The translations under genes and the position numbers were made by a program. From Paenibacillus nasutitermitis (GTDB lineage Bacteria > Bacillota > Bacilli > Paenibacillales > Paenibacillaceae), in NCBI RefSeq assembly GCF_014641075.1, contig NZ_BMHP01000001.1, positions 2,100,171 to 2,164,170 on the forward strand: a stretch of DNA of 64,000 nt, in the 5' to 3' direction. This document shows, piece after piece, positions 35,461-45,525 of the stretch. Within the stretch, counting starts at the first letter, position 1. Each line of letters begins with the position of its first letter. The notes beneath the pieces are model-generated. The model was not told the DNA's origin and made no database searches. It saw only the letters and a list, made by a program, of their open reading frames with translations.

Positions 35461-37086
35461 ATGAAAGCATCGAAACAAATTATCCATCTTATCATGATGC
35501 TGGCCTTAATCCTGATTCTTGGCGCTTGTTCTTCCGGGAACAAGAACAATGAAGGAAACGCGCCCGCAAATGCAGAAGCCGGTTCAAAAGGAAATGAGAA
35601 GAAGGAGGTCGTAGATTCCGGTACGGAACGCCTCAAGCTCAACTGGTTTGTCAATTCATCGGGAGATGCTGTACTTCCTAAAGGGAATACGGATTTCATC
35701 AGACAAGCGATCGAGCAAAAGTTTAATGTTGAACTTAATATCCAGCACATGCCGGCAGGTGGGGATTTCGAAAGCAAGATCAGCCTTCTGCTAGCTTCCG
35801 GAGATACCCCGGACCTGTTTACATCGACAGGAATCGCTTCCCAGAAATTTATTCTGGACGGAGTCACGGCAGATATGACCCCGTTTGTGACCCCTGAGAA
35901 AATGCCGAATTATTTCAAATGGATCAGCAATACAGAGCTTGAACGCTATGCGGTCGAAAAGAAATTCGAACGTGCTCCGGTTATTTTCCCCCGCGAAGTA
36001 TACCGGTCCTATTATATCCGCCAGGATTGGCTGGATAATCTGGGGCTGAAAATGCCGACCAATTATGAAGAAATGCTGAAGGTGATGCATGCATTCACAT
36101 TCGATGATCCGGATGGGAACGGCAAGAAAGATACGTTTGGTTTGACAGCCGCCGGGAACGGCACTACCCTGTCTTTTGATTTCCCCCAGTGGATCGAGAA
36201 TGGGCTAATTGGAGCATTCATGGTGCGGGACAACAAAATTGTAGACGTTCAAAGCGATCTGGCTGTCGGTCAGGTTCTGCAGGGCGTGAAGGATATGATG
36301 AAGGAAGGTACGGTTGATCCTGATTGGTTCCTCCTTAAAGGCACCGAGCATATCGATAAAGCCGTTGGCGGCAAAGCGGGGATTGTAGTTGGCGGATCTC
36401 AGTCATTCGCTTTTGACAGCGAGCCAACGAGTATCCAGAACAAAACGAAAGCCATAAATCCTAAGGCGAATTGGATGCCATTCCATCCCTTTGCCGCAAC
36501 AGGTACATGGACGGAGAACCTGCCTGAGACACCGTTCTTGTTCTCCCGCCAAACAGCGGAGAAAGAACCTGAGAAAATCGAGCGGATTGTACAAATTCTG
36601 GACTGGATGGCAAGTGAAGAGGGATTCCTGCTAATCAATTATGGGGAAGAGGGCAAGCACTATACACGTTCCGGCAAGACGATCACCGTGACGAGTTCCA
36701 ATATGGATGCATACAACAAGGATGTTGTTGAGCAGGGGAATTTCCCGGATGTGTACCGTTTCTTCTATTCGCATAACCCGGAATATACGCCGCTTGGGCT
36801 TGATTTAGTGGATGAGAGACTGTCGGACCGCGACCGTCAAATCAACGACATGATTCAGACGTATAAGCTGATTCCTTCGATCGGAACGAATGTTTCTCCT
36901 CCAGCCGGTTTCAATCTTTCTGATTTCCGCAAAAAAATGAGGGAATATCACGTTCGTATTCTATTTGACGAGGCGGATGCGTCCAATTGGCCGAAGTATC
37001 AGGAAGAGCTGCTTACGAAGTTTGGCGGACAGCAGATGATTGACACCTATACCGAACAAATCAAAGCAGCTGGCGTCATCAAATAG
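35461..37086 (+). CDS. Sugar ABC transporter solute-binding lipoprotein (LplA type)
   Basis: This 541-residue lipoprotein binds the sugar for importer 2. The signal peptide ends in the lipobox LILGACSS, with a following linker rich in G, N and E. The calcium-loop-like stretch DDPDGNGKKDTFGLT and the family 1 binding fold are visible. It is paralogous to the binding protein at 6502 but clearly different in sequence. GGGAGG precedes the ATG at 35461. Two permeases follow. No ATPase gene is present, so a shared ATPase is likely. The nearby lyase suggests that the ligand is an unsaturated uronic-acid oligosaccharide. Confidence 0.92.
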   Translation: MKASKQIIHLIMMLALILILGACSSGNKNNEGNAPANAEAGSKGNEKKEVVDSGTERLKLNWFVNSSGDAVLPKGNTDFIRQAIEQKFNVELNIQHMPAGGDFESKISLLLASGDTPDLFTSTGIASQKFILDGVTADMTPFVTPEKMPNYFKWISNTELERYAVEKKFERAPVIFPREVYRSYYIRQDWLDNLGLKMPTNYEEMLKVMHAFTFDDPDGNGKKDTFGLTAAGNGTTLSFDFPQWIENGLIGAFMVRDNKIVDVQSDLAVGQVLQGVKDMMKEGTVDPDWFLLKGTEHIDKAVGGKAGIVVGGSQSFAFDSEPTSIQNKTKAINPKANWMPFHPFAATGTWTENLPETPFLFSRQTAEKEPEKIERIVQILDWMASEEGFLLINYGEEGKHYTRSGKTITVTSSNMDAYNKDVVEQGNFPDVYRFFYSHNPEYTPLGLDLVDERLSDRDRQINDMIQTYKLIPSIGTNVSPPAGFNLSDFRKKMREYHVRILFDEADASNWPKYQEELLTKFGGQQMIDTYTEQIKAAGVIK

Positions 37087-37117
37087 TTTACATGAGCACG
37101 GGAAGGGGAGTATATGG

Positions 37118-38074
37118 ATGAAGCAAAACGCAGTTCTTGAGCGCTCCCCTGTGGGTGCCAAACCGCTACGTCAGCGATTTTCCGGAGCATTACTCCGATA
37201 TCGCTGGTTTTATCTCATGATGGTTCCAGGCTTGCTCTATTATGCAATCTATCACTACGTCCCGATGGCCGGCTTAATTATTGCGTTCAAGAATTACAGC
37301 CTGGGCAAAGGAATCTTAGGCAGTGAGTGGGTAGGCTTTGACAACTTCAACATCATCTTCCATACGCCTGACTTCTACAAACTGCTACGCAATACGTTAT
37401 TGATCAGCGTCTACAGGATCCTGTTTAATATGGTGCCGGACGTCCTGCTGGCCCTCATGCTGAATGAGGTTCGTGTCTTGTGGTTCAAGAAGATCATCCA
37501 GACGGTTACTTACGGCCCTTACTTTCTGTCCTGGGTAATTGTATATGGTTTGGCTGTAGCTTTCCTGGCACAGGATTCCGGAATTGTAAATTACTATACC
37601 CGGGAGCTGGGCGGGACCGCAGTCAATTACCTGGCCAGCAACGAGTATTTCCGGCCGATCATCCTGCTTACCGATATGTGGAAAAGTACAGGTTTCGGAG
37701 CAATCATCTATCTTGCCGCGCTGGCTACAATCAACCAGGAGCTGTACGAAGCCGCAGTCGTAGACGGCGCAGGGCGATGGAAGCAGCTGTGGCATGTCAC
37801 GCTACCCGGTATACGGGACGTGTTCATTCTGCTGTTGATTTTAAGAATCGGCCACATTATGGATGCAGGTTTCGAGCAGATCTATATCTTCCTAAACGCT
37901 CGTGTGTATGAGGTTGGAGACATCATCGACACCTGGGTGTTCCGCCGCGGGCTGGAAGAGCTTGAATTCAGCATTGCGATCGCAACGAATCTGTTCAAAT
38001 CCGTGATCGGCTTCATTCTTATTATCGGAGCCAATAAACTGGCCAAAAAATTTGGTGGATCGGGAATCTGGTAG
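37118..38074 (+). CDS. Sugar ABC transporter permease (LplB type)
   Basis: This 318-residue membrane protein has six membrane segments (the first near residues 25-50) and the EAA loop YEAAVVDGAGRWKQLWHVTLPGI. The C-terminus with YEVGDIIDTWVFRRG marks it as LplB-like. The ATG at 37118 follows GGGGAG with seven bases between; the frame is open further upstream but overlaps the binding-protein gene. It is followed by the second permease after 12 bases. Confidence 0.93.
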   Translation: MKQNAVLERSPVGAKPLRQRFSGALLRYRWFYLMMVPGLLYYAIYHYVPMAGLIIAFKNYSLGKGILGSEWVGFDNFNIIFHTPDFYKLLRNTLLISVYRILFNMVPDVLLALMLNEVRVLWFKKIIQTVTYGPYFLSWVIVYGLAVAFLAQDSGIVNYYTRELGGTAVNYLASNEYFRPIILLTDMWKSTGFGAIIYLAALATINQELYEAAVVDGAGRWKQLWHVTLPGIRDVFILLLILRIGHIMDAGFEQIYIFLNARVYEVGDIIDTWVFRRGLEELEFSIAIATNLFKSVIGFILIIGANKLAKKFGGSGIW

Positions 38075-38086
38075 GAGGTCGAATGC

Positions 38087-38971
38087 ATGTCCCTGTATAA
38101 ATCAAAATCGGACCGAATTATAGATGTCTTGATCTACTTGCTGCTTGGCATCTTCGGCTTCCTTACTCTTTTTCCTTTGTATTATGTATTTGTTGTCTCG
38201 ATTACCCCATATTCTGAAGTACTGCGGCACGGCGGATTCATTATGCTGCCAACCTCGGTTACGATGGACGCTTTCCAGGCGATATTCTCAAGTCCGACGG
38301 TTCCGCAGGCGCTTAAAATTACAATATTCGTCACTGTAGCCGGCACCTTTCTCAATCTTGCCGTGACGACGCTGCTTGCTTATCCGTTGTCCAAGAAATT
38401 TATACCTGGCCGGAATATCGTCCTGATAGCCATCGTATTTACCATGCTGTTCTCAGGCGGTCTCATTCCGCTGTACCTGGTCGTAAGGGCTACAGGCTTG
38501 ATGAATACAGTTTGGGCGCTCATTATTCCGGGTCTGGTTTCAACCTTTAATATGCTGATCATGAAAACCTATTTTGAGAATTTGCCAGCCGAAGTGGAAG
38601 AAGCAGCCAAAGTGGATGGCTGCGGCGATGTCGGTACATTATTTAGAATCGTATTGCCTTTGTCAGCACCAATTATGGCAACGATCGGATTGTTCTACGG
38701 GGTGGGCCATTGGAATGCCTACTTCCAGGGGATTATGTATATTAACGACAAGACGCTGCAACCAATACAAGTTGTCCTGCGGAATATGATTCAGACGCCC
38801 AACGTAAGTCAGGAGCTTGCGATCTCCAACCCGATGCTGCTGCAGACGCTTCCTCCTGAGACAATCAAGATGGCAACCGTCGTAGTCGCGACCATCCCGG
38901 TTTTAGTGATATACCCATTTCTGCAGCGTTACTTCGTTAAGGGAATGCTGCTGGGTTCGATAAAAGGATAA
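38087..38971 (+). CDS. Sugar ABC transporter permease (YtcP type)
   Basis: This 294-residue permease has six membrane segments, the EAA loop VEEAAKVDGCGDVGTLFRIVLPLS and the C-terminal FLQRYFVKGMLLGSIKG typical of YtcP. GGAGG lies eight bases before the ATG. It pairs with the permease encoded upstream. The next gene is convergent; a short GCCGG/CCGGC repeat lies between them. Confidence 0.93.
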   Translation: MSLYKSKSDRIIDVLIYLLLGIFGFLTLFPLYYVFVVSITPYSEVLRHGGFIMLPTSVTMDAFQAIFSSPTVPQALKITIFVTVAGTFLNLAVTTLLAYPLSKKFIPGRNIVLIAIVFTMLFSGGLIPLYLVVRATGLMNTVWALIIPGLVSTFNMLIMKTYFENLPAEVEEAAKVDGCGDVGTLFRIVLPLSAPIMATIGLFYGVGHWNAYFQGIMYINDKTLQPIQVVLRNMIQTPNVSQELAISNPMLLQTLPPETIKMATVVVATIPVLVIYPFLQRYFVKGMLLGSIKG

Positions 38972-39026
38972 GGAAAATAGGCGGCCGGGTAAGCTTGATA
39001 TCTCCGGCTAGTCGAAACGCACGGAA

Positions 39027-40406
39027 TTATGACCGGGATAAAATAAGCTTCACCCGGTCAGTCACTTCCGCGGCGGACTCCATACCGGTCCAGAACAGCG
39101 TCATTTCAGTCTCCAGCTCATCGACAAGACTTGCATCTTCAAAGATTTCATGCAGAAAATGACTCTTTTCGATCGAATTATCATAGATTTGGAGCGATTC
39201 CAGTCCGAGTTGGCTCCATGTCGCCTCGTTAATCGCTTTGCGGACGGAAATAAAACCTGTTGTCGCGCTCAACTGCTGCTGCACCTCCGGATTTACCGCT
39301 GTTTCCAGAAACGCCCGCGCCAGTTCAGGCTCTTCACTGTTCTTCGGAAGCATAAGAACGTTGGCGATCAGCATGGTCTGCTTTTGTTTTCCAAACGGCA
39401 GCGGTGCAATCTTGGGGGTGAAGGGCATCGTCTGGTGTCTCCAGCCGGCAAGCTCAATCGATGTCGTCAAGACCATGGCTGCCTTTTCCCGTGTGAATGC
39501 TTCTGAGTTGAGTGCATTTCGGGGTGTGAGAAAAGCAGAACGGCGTTTGTATAACAGGTCGTGAATGAACTCCAAAGTGTTCAGAATTGGTTCCGTACTG
39601 TCTACTTCCTTGAAATTCACGCCGTTCTGCAGTGCGATGACAGGCCAGCGGCTTAGGGACGACGCTAAAGAGAAACCATAAACGTCATTAATGCCATCGC
39701 CATTCAAATCCATCGTTAATTGCTCAGCGGCTTCGAGAAAATCATCCTGCGTCCAGAATGGAGATGGCTCAGTTACACCATGGCGCTGAAACAATTCCGG
39801 ATTATAGGCCAAATAAACGGTTGAAAAAGTAACGGGCAGCGCCTTCAACCGCCCGGAATCGCTGAATGATTTCCATAAGCTCGGGTAAATGCCTTCCTGG
39901 CTGCCGCCAAGCTTGTCCTGCAGATCCGAATATTGTTCCAAATCTTCTACTTCGTAGAATTGGCGGTCGGACAGGAGGATAAGATCTGGCTTCAAGCCCA
40001 GATCAATGCTCGTATTGATAGAATCCCAGAAATCACCGGCCGAGAAACTCATACACTTGACTTCGACGCCCGGATTGTTCTTCTGAAACGCATCGATTAC
40101 GTGCGGCATGCAAATATCATAGAAGTGGGAGGGGGAAGTAGCGAAAATGCGCAAAACCTTATTGGGCGACGCTTCAACAACAAAGTCAGGGGAAACGATA
40201 GTTCCCTGTCCGACCTTCTTGATAATTAGCTTCTCCAGCAAAAGCTGATCCAGCGATTTGCGCACCGAGCTTCTGCTCATGCCGTAATGCTTGCAAAGCT
40301 CATGCTCGGACAATAGAAATTCCCCAGGCTTGATGAAACCGGAATGGATTTGTTCACGTAGAATATTAGCCAATTTTAAATATCGGAATTCATTCTCTCT
40401 TCTCAA
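39027..40406 (-). CDS. GntR DNA-binding domain fused to a solute-binding-protein domain
   Basis: This 459-residue protein has an N-terminal GntR winged helix (residues about 5-75: EHELCKHYGMSRSSVRKSLDQLLLEKLIIKKVGQGTIV) joined to a full family 1 solute-binding fold (about 85-459) with WKSFSDSGRLKALPVTFSTVYLAYNPELF and the DLNGDGINDVYGFS loop. There is no signal peptide, so the binding domain sits in the cytoplasm and presumably senses an imported sugar. The start is a TTG with GGAG eight bases upstream. It lies between the importer and the lyase gene and is probably their repressor. Such fusions are known in a few Bacillales but have hardly been studied. Confidence 0.9.
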   Translation of the reverse strand: MRRENEFRYLKLANILREQIHSGFIKPGEFLLSEHELCKHYGMSRSSVRKSLDQLLLEKLIIKKVGQGTIVSPDFVVEASPNKVLRIFATSPSHFYDICMPHVIDAFQKNNPGVEVKCMSFSAGDFWDSINTSIDLGLKPDLILLSDRQFYEVEDLEQYSDLQDKLGGSQEGIYPSLWKSFSDSGRLKALPVTFSTVYLAYNPELFQRHGVTEPSPFWTQDDFLEAAEQLTMDLNGDGINDVYGFSLASSLSRWPVIALQNGVNFKEVDSTEPILNTLEFIHDLLYKRRSAFLTPRNALNSEAFTREKAAMVLTTSIELAGWRHQTMPFTPKIAPLPFGKQKQTMLIANVLMLPKNSEEPELARAFLETAVNPEVQQQLSATTGFISVRKAINEATWSQLGLESLQIYDNSIEKSHFLHEIFEDASLVDELETEMTLFWTGMESAAEVTDRVKLILSRS

Positions 40407-40653
40407 TATAATGACTCCTATCTTTATGCTGGTATGATTATTACTTCAACATTGTAAAGCAACAACAAAAAGAATACAAGTAAAATACAGATGTTAGATT
40501 GTTGTAAGAAAGCCAACCATTAAATCTTTAAATATGGAGCAGGAAATCGAAAGCAGTTTTTGATTTAAACGGATAAATTAACATGGACATGATATGTATC
40601 TTTATTCTGAAAGATGAAAAGGGGGTGAGTGACGAGATAGGTTTGTCATATTG

Positions 40654-40667
40654 TGTAAACGAATTTA
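40654..40667 (+). promoter_or_regulatory. cre-like site before the lyase gene
   Basis: TGTAAACGAATTTA matches the CcpA cre consensus TGNAANCGNWNNCA at all but one fixed position. It lies 19 bases before the lyase start, where bound CcpA would block transcription. Confidence 0.5.
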
Positions 40668-40685
40668 AATGAAGGGGAGGAAATT

Positions 40686-43600
40686 ATGAAGCCTTTACTA
40701 AACCGATTGGTTATTGTTCAGCTGTCTGTGCTGTTGTTCGCGGCATCTGGACTGCCGGCGCCGAAGGCGCTGGCCGGGGAAGGAAGTTCGGAACAAGTGC
40801 GGAGTATGAGCTTAGGGAAAACGAAGTCGACTTATTATACGGCGGAAAAGGTGACGAATGCGCGCAGTAACATCGAAAAATATGACTGGGCGAAATCGAT
40901 TCGCGACAACGCCGTCAAGAAAGCGCAATTTTTCTTAGACTTGGATGACGAATTTTTATGGCATTTTCCGACTTCGCAGGCGCTGCCCCGCAGTTTGGGC
41001 GTGCTGACGCGGTACAAGCAGCGGGTGAAGGGCAGTCCGGGTCCGGATGGGGCCGAGATCAACAAGTACGGCAACTACCCATGGATCATTGATCCGATTA
41101 ATCATCCGTGGAAGCTGAAAAGTCCCGTAACAGGCGAACTATACCCAACCAACGATTTCAAGTCGTATTATGAGAGCGGTCTCAACGAGCAGGGTGAATT
41201 CGATCCGGAGCTGGCCAAAATAAATGGCTCGCAATTTTTGAAAAATGAGTTATACCCCGAACGGGGCGAAAATTGGGGCGTTGATGACGGCTGGGGATGG
41301 AAGGACGCGGATGGCGACGTCTGGACGTTCATTGCATATTACAACCATTGGGCTCATTGGGTGACCGGTGGCGGCAACGCCAACCACGGATATATTACGC
41401 GCGGATTGGACGCCTTGCGCGAAGCATATTTGTATACGGGAGATCCCAAATATGCCCATAAAGGGCTGATCCTGCTCGATCGGATCGCCGATTTATACCC
41501 GGATATGGACATTTCGGTCCATCATTGGGATTTGGGCTTTGACAACGGAGACCCCAGCGTTCATACCGCACAAGGCAAAATTGTACATGACATATGGGAA
41601 ACGGGCATAGTCAAGTCGTTCACCTATGCTTACGATGCGTTTTACCCGGTGATCGATCAAGATCCCGAGCTTCTTTCGTTTCTTAGCTCGAAAGCGGAGC
41701 AGTATAAATTGGGGAAATCAAAAAATACGCCGGACGATATACGCAATAACATCGAGGACAACATTTTGCGCTATATTTACCCAGGTGTGCAAAACTCTCA
41801 GATCCGGGGCAACATCGGGCAGCATCAAAGCGCATTGGCGCTCGCCGCCGTGGTGCTTGACGAAGAAGGAACGAGCAAGGAATGGCTCGATTTCGTGTTC
41901 AAGCCCGGAGAGCTGATCAAGCAGCCCGACCCCAATGCGCCCTTCGGACGAAAATATATTTTGACAGGTGGAAATTTTGACCCTGTGTTCTATAACGACA
42001 TTGACCGGGACGGCTGGGGCAATGAAGCATCGCCAGGCTATAACATGGGCTGGCTCGACAATTTCCAGATCGTCGCCGATGCAGTCGACGGTTACGAGCG
42101 TTACCCGGAGTATGATTTGTACAATAATCCGAAGTATTTGAAAATGTTCCAGGCGTATTATCCGATCATCATGCTGGACAACTATACGCCGACGATCGGC
42201 GATACAGGAAAAACAGGCAGTCCTGGACTGATCGGCAGCTTGGCGAACGATTTGATCGGCTTCGAAAAAACGGAGGATCCCATCCTGGCCCAGCTCGCCT
42301 ACAAGCGGAACGGAAATAAGACGACGGGCATGCACGGCAGCATTTTCTCGGCCGATCCCGAAAAAATCGTCAGAGATATAGAGGAAGTGATCCGGACAAA
42401 AGGGGCGTTCCGGTTGGGCAGCACGCACGAGACCGGATTCGGGTTTTCAGCGCTCCGGGACGGCGATCAGGACAACCAGCGCGGCTTGTGGTCGTATTAT
42501 GGCCGCAATACCGGCCACGGTCATCTCGATACGCTGAACATTGGTCTGCATGCGTTCGGAATCGACCTGTCGCCCGATTTGGGCTATCCGGAAGTGACGG
42601 GTACCGATCCGGAACGATTGAACTGGACCAGCGCAACGTCGAGTCATAATACAGTAGTTGTGGACCGGCAATCGCAGAAGCAACAAGTGGCGGCGATTCC
42701 CCGCCATATTGATGAAACAGAAACCGTCAAGCTTCTGGATATTGAAGCCCCGAATGTGTATCCAAAGACGGAGCTGTACCGTCGGACGACTGCTCTGATC
42801 AAAGCGGATGAAACGAATTCGTATGCCATCGACTTTTTCCGGATCAAAGGGGGGAGCGACCATGTGTTCAGCTTCCACGGGGCGGAAGGCACCGCGACGG
42901 TGGAAGGTCTGGAGATGGTCCCGCAAAGCGGAGGCTCTTATGCGGGGGCAGACGTTCCGCTTAAAGATCCTGACTATAACAAGAACGGGCTTCTCAGCGG
43001 CTTCAATTATTTGGGAAGGGTGGAGCGCGATCCCGATCCGACCGCAGCCTTCAGTGTTGATTGGAGCCTAAAAGATACGTGGAACGTACATCCGGTCGAT
43101 CGGGACATTCATATGCGACTAACGATGCTTGGAGAAACCAACGATGTGGCACTTGCTGACGGGGTGCCTCCGCAGAACAAGCCCGGCAATCCGAAGACAC
43201 TGCGCTATATGCTGGCGCATCGGAGCGGATCCAATTTGGAAAGCAACTTTACATCCGTGATAGAGCCGTACGAGAACGAACGATTTATTGCGGACATTCA
43301 AGAAGTGTCCGTAAAGACGAACGGCAAAGCGGCTACCCCATTAGAAGCGAAAGCGGTCAAGGTGACACTGCTTGACGGTCGGATCGACTACATCGTCAGC
43401 GCTTTGAATGAAGAAGCGTTATACGATGTTGATGACAAGTTCAAGTTCCAAGGAAGTTTTGGGATGATATCTTATCGGGACGATAAGCCGGTGTATACGT
43501 ATATGCATGATGTATCCCGACTGAAGCCGGATAAGGGACCGATGCAAGCTAAGCTGCCAGCCATTCAAGGTACAGTCGAGAGCTTCACGAAGGAGCTGTC

Positions 43601-43883
43601 ATCGCAGAACGAGATTGTTGTAGATATGAAGCTGAATCATGGCGTGAAACCCGAACAACTGGTCGGGACATTCATTCATTTGGAAACGGACGGAGTGCGC
43701 AACGCCTCGTACGAAATCAAGAGCATCGTGAAAACGGGTGGAGGTCACCGCTATGTGATCGGCATCGGCGACATAACCCTGATTCGCGGCATGCAGGATA
43801 AGACGGACCGGAGCAAAGGGTTCGTCTACGATATTGCGAAAGGTGCCTCGTTTACAATTCCGTTAACGTACGAAATACGCTAA
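40686..43883 (+). CDS. Secreted heparinase II/III-like polysaccharide lyase
   Basis: This 1065-residue protein has a signal peptide (residues 1-30) and no lipobox. The middle part is an alpha/alpha toroid with WAHWVTGGGNANHGYITRGLDALREAYLYTGD, and the part from about residue 600 on shows the heparinase II/III motif GHGHLDTLNIGLHAFGIDLSPDLGY followed by SHNTVVVDRQ. These are features of PL12/PL15/PL17/PL21-like lyases, which cleave uronic-acid polysaccharides by elimination. The C-terminal 300 residues are beta-rich. GGGGAGG precedes the ATG. It is the only secreted enzyme of sugar locus 2 and defines its likely substrate class; the exact polymer is unknown. Confidence 0.88.
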   Translation: MKPLLNRLVIVQLSVLLFAASGLPAPKALAGEGSSEQVRSMSLGKTKSTYYTAEKVTNARSNIEKYDWAKSIRDNAVKKAQFFLDLDDEFLWHFPTSQALPRSLGVLTRYKQRVKGSPGPDGAEINKYGNYPWIIDPINHPWKLKSPVTGELYPTNDFKSYYESGLNEQGEFDPELAKINGSQFLKNELYPERGENWGVDDGWGWKDADGDVWTFIAYYNHWAHWVTGGGNANHGYITRGLDALREAYLYTGDPKYAHKGLILLDRIADLYPDMDISVHHWDLGFDNGDPSVHTAQGKIVHDIWETGIVKSFTYAYDAFYPVIDQDPELLSFLSSKAEQYKLGKSKNTPDDIRNNIEDNILRYIYPGVQNSQIRGNIGQHQSALALAAVVLDEEGTSKEWLDFVFKPGELIKQPDPNAPFGRKYILTGGNFDPVFYNDIDRDGWGNEASPGYNMGWLDNFQIVADAVDGYERYPEYDLYNNPKYLKMFQAYYPIIMLDNYTPTIGDTGKTGSPGLIGSLANDLIGFEKTEDPILAQLAYKRNGNKTTGMHGSIFSADPEKIVRDIEEVIRTKGAFRLGSTHETGFGFSALRDGDQDNQRGLWSYYGRNTGHGHLDTLNIGLHAFGIDLSPDLGYPEVTGTDPERLNWTSATSSHNTVVVDRQSQKQQVAAIPRHIDETETVKLLDIEAPNVYPKTELYRRTTALIKADETNSYAIDFFRIKGGSDHVFSFHGAEGTATVEGLEMVPQSGGSYAGADVPLKDPDYNKNGLLSGFNYLGRVERDPDPTAAFSVDWSLKDTWNVHPVDRDIHMRLTMLGETNDVALADGVPPQNKPGNPKTLRYMLAHRSGSNLESNFTSVIEPYENERFIADIQEVSVKTNGKAATPLEAKAVKVTLLDGRIDYIVSALNEEALYDVDDKFKFQGSFGMISYRDDKPVYTYMHDVSRLKPDKGPMQAKLPAIQGTVESFTKELSSQNEIVVDMKLNHGVKPEQLVGTFIHLETDGVRNASYEIKSIVKTGGGHRYVIGIGDITLIRGMQDKTDRSKGFVYDIAKGASFTIPLTYEIR

Positions 43884-44040
43884 CTGGACTGACCGTTCTA
43901 CTTCGACAAAAACGGGGCTCCTGGCTCATAGTCGATAAGCATTGACCGCATCCGTTAAGGCTGCCAGCAGATCGATTTGGCATTATAACGAGATCTGAGC
44001 TTGCAACAATGTTGAGCAGGGTGATACGGAATGACACAGT

Positions 44041-44075
44041 AAAAGCAGCTATGGCTTAATGCCTTAGCTGCTTTT
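44041..44075 (+). terminator. Terminator of the lyase gene
   Basis: Perfect 11-bp arms AAAAGCAGCTA / TAGCTGCTTTT with a 12-base loop; T-rich sequence follows. The stretch 44076-44429 contains no gene that I can support. Confidence 0.8.
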
Positions 44076-44429
44076 GTGCTTTTTGATTTACAAGACAGAA
44101 GCAACGGATACGGTTTGGTTAGTCCGGTATCATTGAAGGCAGAAATTGAAGATTATAACCAGATCGATCAAATTTCCTCCATAGTACATCAATAAGCCAC
44201 CTGTTTCACCCTGGACTTGAGGTATCCCTTCCGGAGGCCGCGCATAAGCTTGGATATTATTCCGTGACCTGCAAATGCAATGATCATCCTAATGGAACGC
44301 AGCATATAACTGGTTCGATGCAGGGTTACTTTGTAGCATTCCCGATAAAGTGTGCAATGCGAAGGCAAGCATGGAGAGCATGCCACAGGAAACAGACTGT
44401 AAACACTCCCATGCTGAGCGTGTTTTTAC

Positions 44430-45335
44430 CTATTCCTTATACTGATCTATGCTGTCTCGCAGAAGCTGGAGCACCGCATCTCTCAGACGGGGTGGGGATA
44501 GGACCTGTACATCGGGGCCGAAGCGGATCAGTTTACGGGCCGTAAACGGAAATTCTTCTAGCGGAACCTGACCGCTCCAATGATCGTCCGTAACCGTATG
44601 AAAAATGGGGTCGTCTTTGGCGAGGCGCGCACCAAAAGAGGAAAACCGAAGTAACACTTCGGCTGTCTCACGATTATCGGGAGTCTGCCCCCACTCGGCG
44701 AGGGACGGAACTTCGAGATCAACCGGGCCAGTCCTCTCCACGTTTTGAATCCGATCCACCCGAAAGAGGAGTACCTTGTCCTCGTTCCGAGCAGGCATAT
44801 ACCAATAGCCGTTTTCGAAATATATGCCGAAGGGGTATAAGTTGTGCTCCTTTTCCCCATTGGCGGACCTATAGGCGATCCGGATTTGCTGCTTGGTAAT
44901 CGCCGCCTCCAAAATTTCCGTCGTCCAAGGTGCAGGTTCATATAGTTGAATCATCCGGATGGAAATGTGGCTGCGCATCTGATCGATGTTCGTCTGCACA
45001 TCGGAAGGCAAGCTTCCGTAATACTGTACGGCCAGGTGGGAACGAATCGCGTCAAATGGGAAATCAGGCACCTTCTCCAGTATTTCAAGCATCAGAAACA
45101 AGCCGAGCGCCTCGCTCCGGGTCAACTGCAACGGCGGCAGAATGCGGTTCTCCAGCGCGCGGTACCCGCCATGGGCCCCTTGTTCGCTGTACAGTGGAAA
45201 ACCGATTTGCTGCAGGTAGTCCAGGTCGCGCTGGATGGTCCGAACCGAAACGTTAAAGCGTTCAGCCAGTTCGCGGGCCGTAAACTTCTTTCGGGAGTCG
45301 ATGATCCGCATCATGGTTAATCTCCGCTCGTTCAT
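44430..45335 (-). CDS. WYL-domain transcription regulator (YafY type)
   Basis: This 301-residue regulator has an N-terminal DeoR-like HTH (FTARELAERFNVSVRTIQRDLDYLQQIGFPLYSEQGAHGGYR, residues about 18-62), a WYL domain in the middle (about 140-210, where the signature appears as YPFGIYFENGYWYMPARNEDKVLLFRVDRI) and a C-terminal WCX domain. The ATG at 45335 follows GGAGG. It is divergent from a RibD/DHFR-like reductase gene, a frequent arrangement in Bacillales, and may control it. Ligand unknown; WYL domains often bind nucleic acids or nucleotides. Confidence 0.92.
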   Translation of the reverse strand: MNERRLTMMRIIDSRKKFTARELAERFNVSVRTIQRDLDYLQQIGFPLYSEQGAHGGYRALENRILPPLQLTRSEALGLFLMLEILEKVPDFPFDAIRSHLAVQYYGSLPSDVQTNIDQMRSHISIRMIQLYEPAPWTTEILEAAITKQQIRIAYRSANGEKEHNLYPFGIYFENGYWYMPARNEDKVLLFRVDRIQNVERTGPVDLEVPSLAEWGQTPDNRETAEVLLRFSSFGARLAKDDPIFHTVTDDHWSGQVPLEEFPFTARKLIRFGPDVQVLSPPRLRDAVLQLLRDSIDQYKE

Positions 45336-45525
45336 GGCAACCTCCAAATTACGTCAAGTTTTGTCGTATTTCTATTGTAACATATAGGATAGAAGGGAGC
45401 GATCAAGCAATGGAAAACTCCGGACAGCATTGTTAAAAAGATATCCTCACTTACATTAATAGGACATATGGTGACGTATTTGAGGTCTATTATGGGTGGT
45501 AGATCAACGAAAGGAGTAACAAATT

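Noticed and set aside
41718..42428. A 236-codon minus-strand ORF inside the lyase gene
   Set aside because: It is an antisense shadow of the 1065-residue lyase and has no ribosome site.
44264..44545. A 93-codon ORF starting MTCKCNDHPNGTQHI
   Set aside because: It overlaps the WYL gene end, has no ribosome site, and no family is recognisable.
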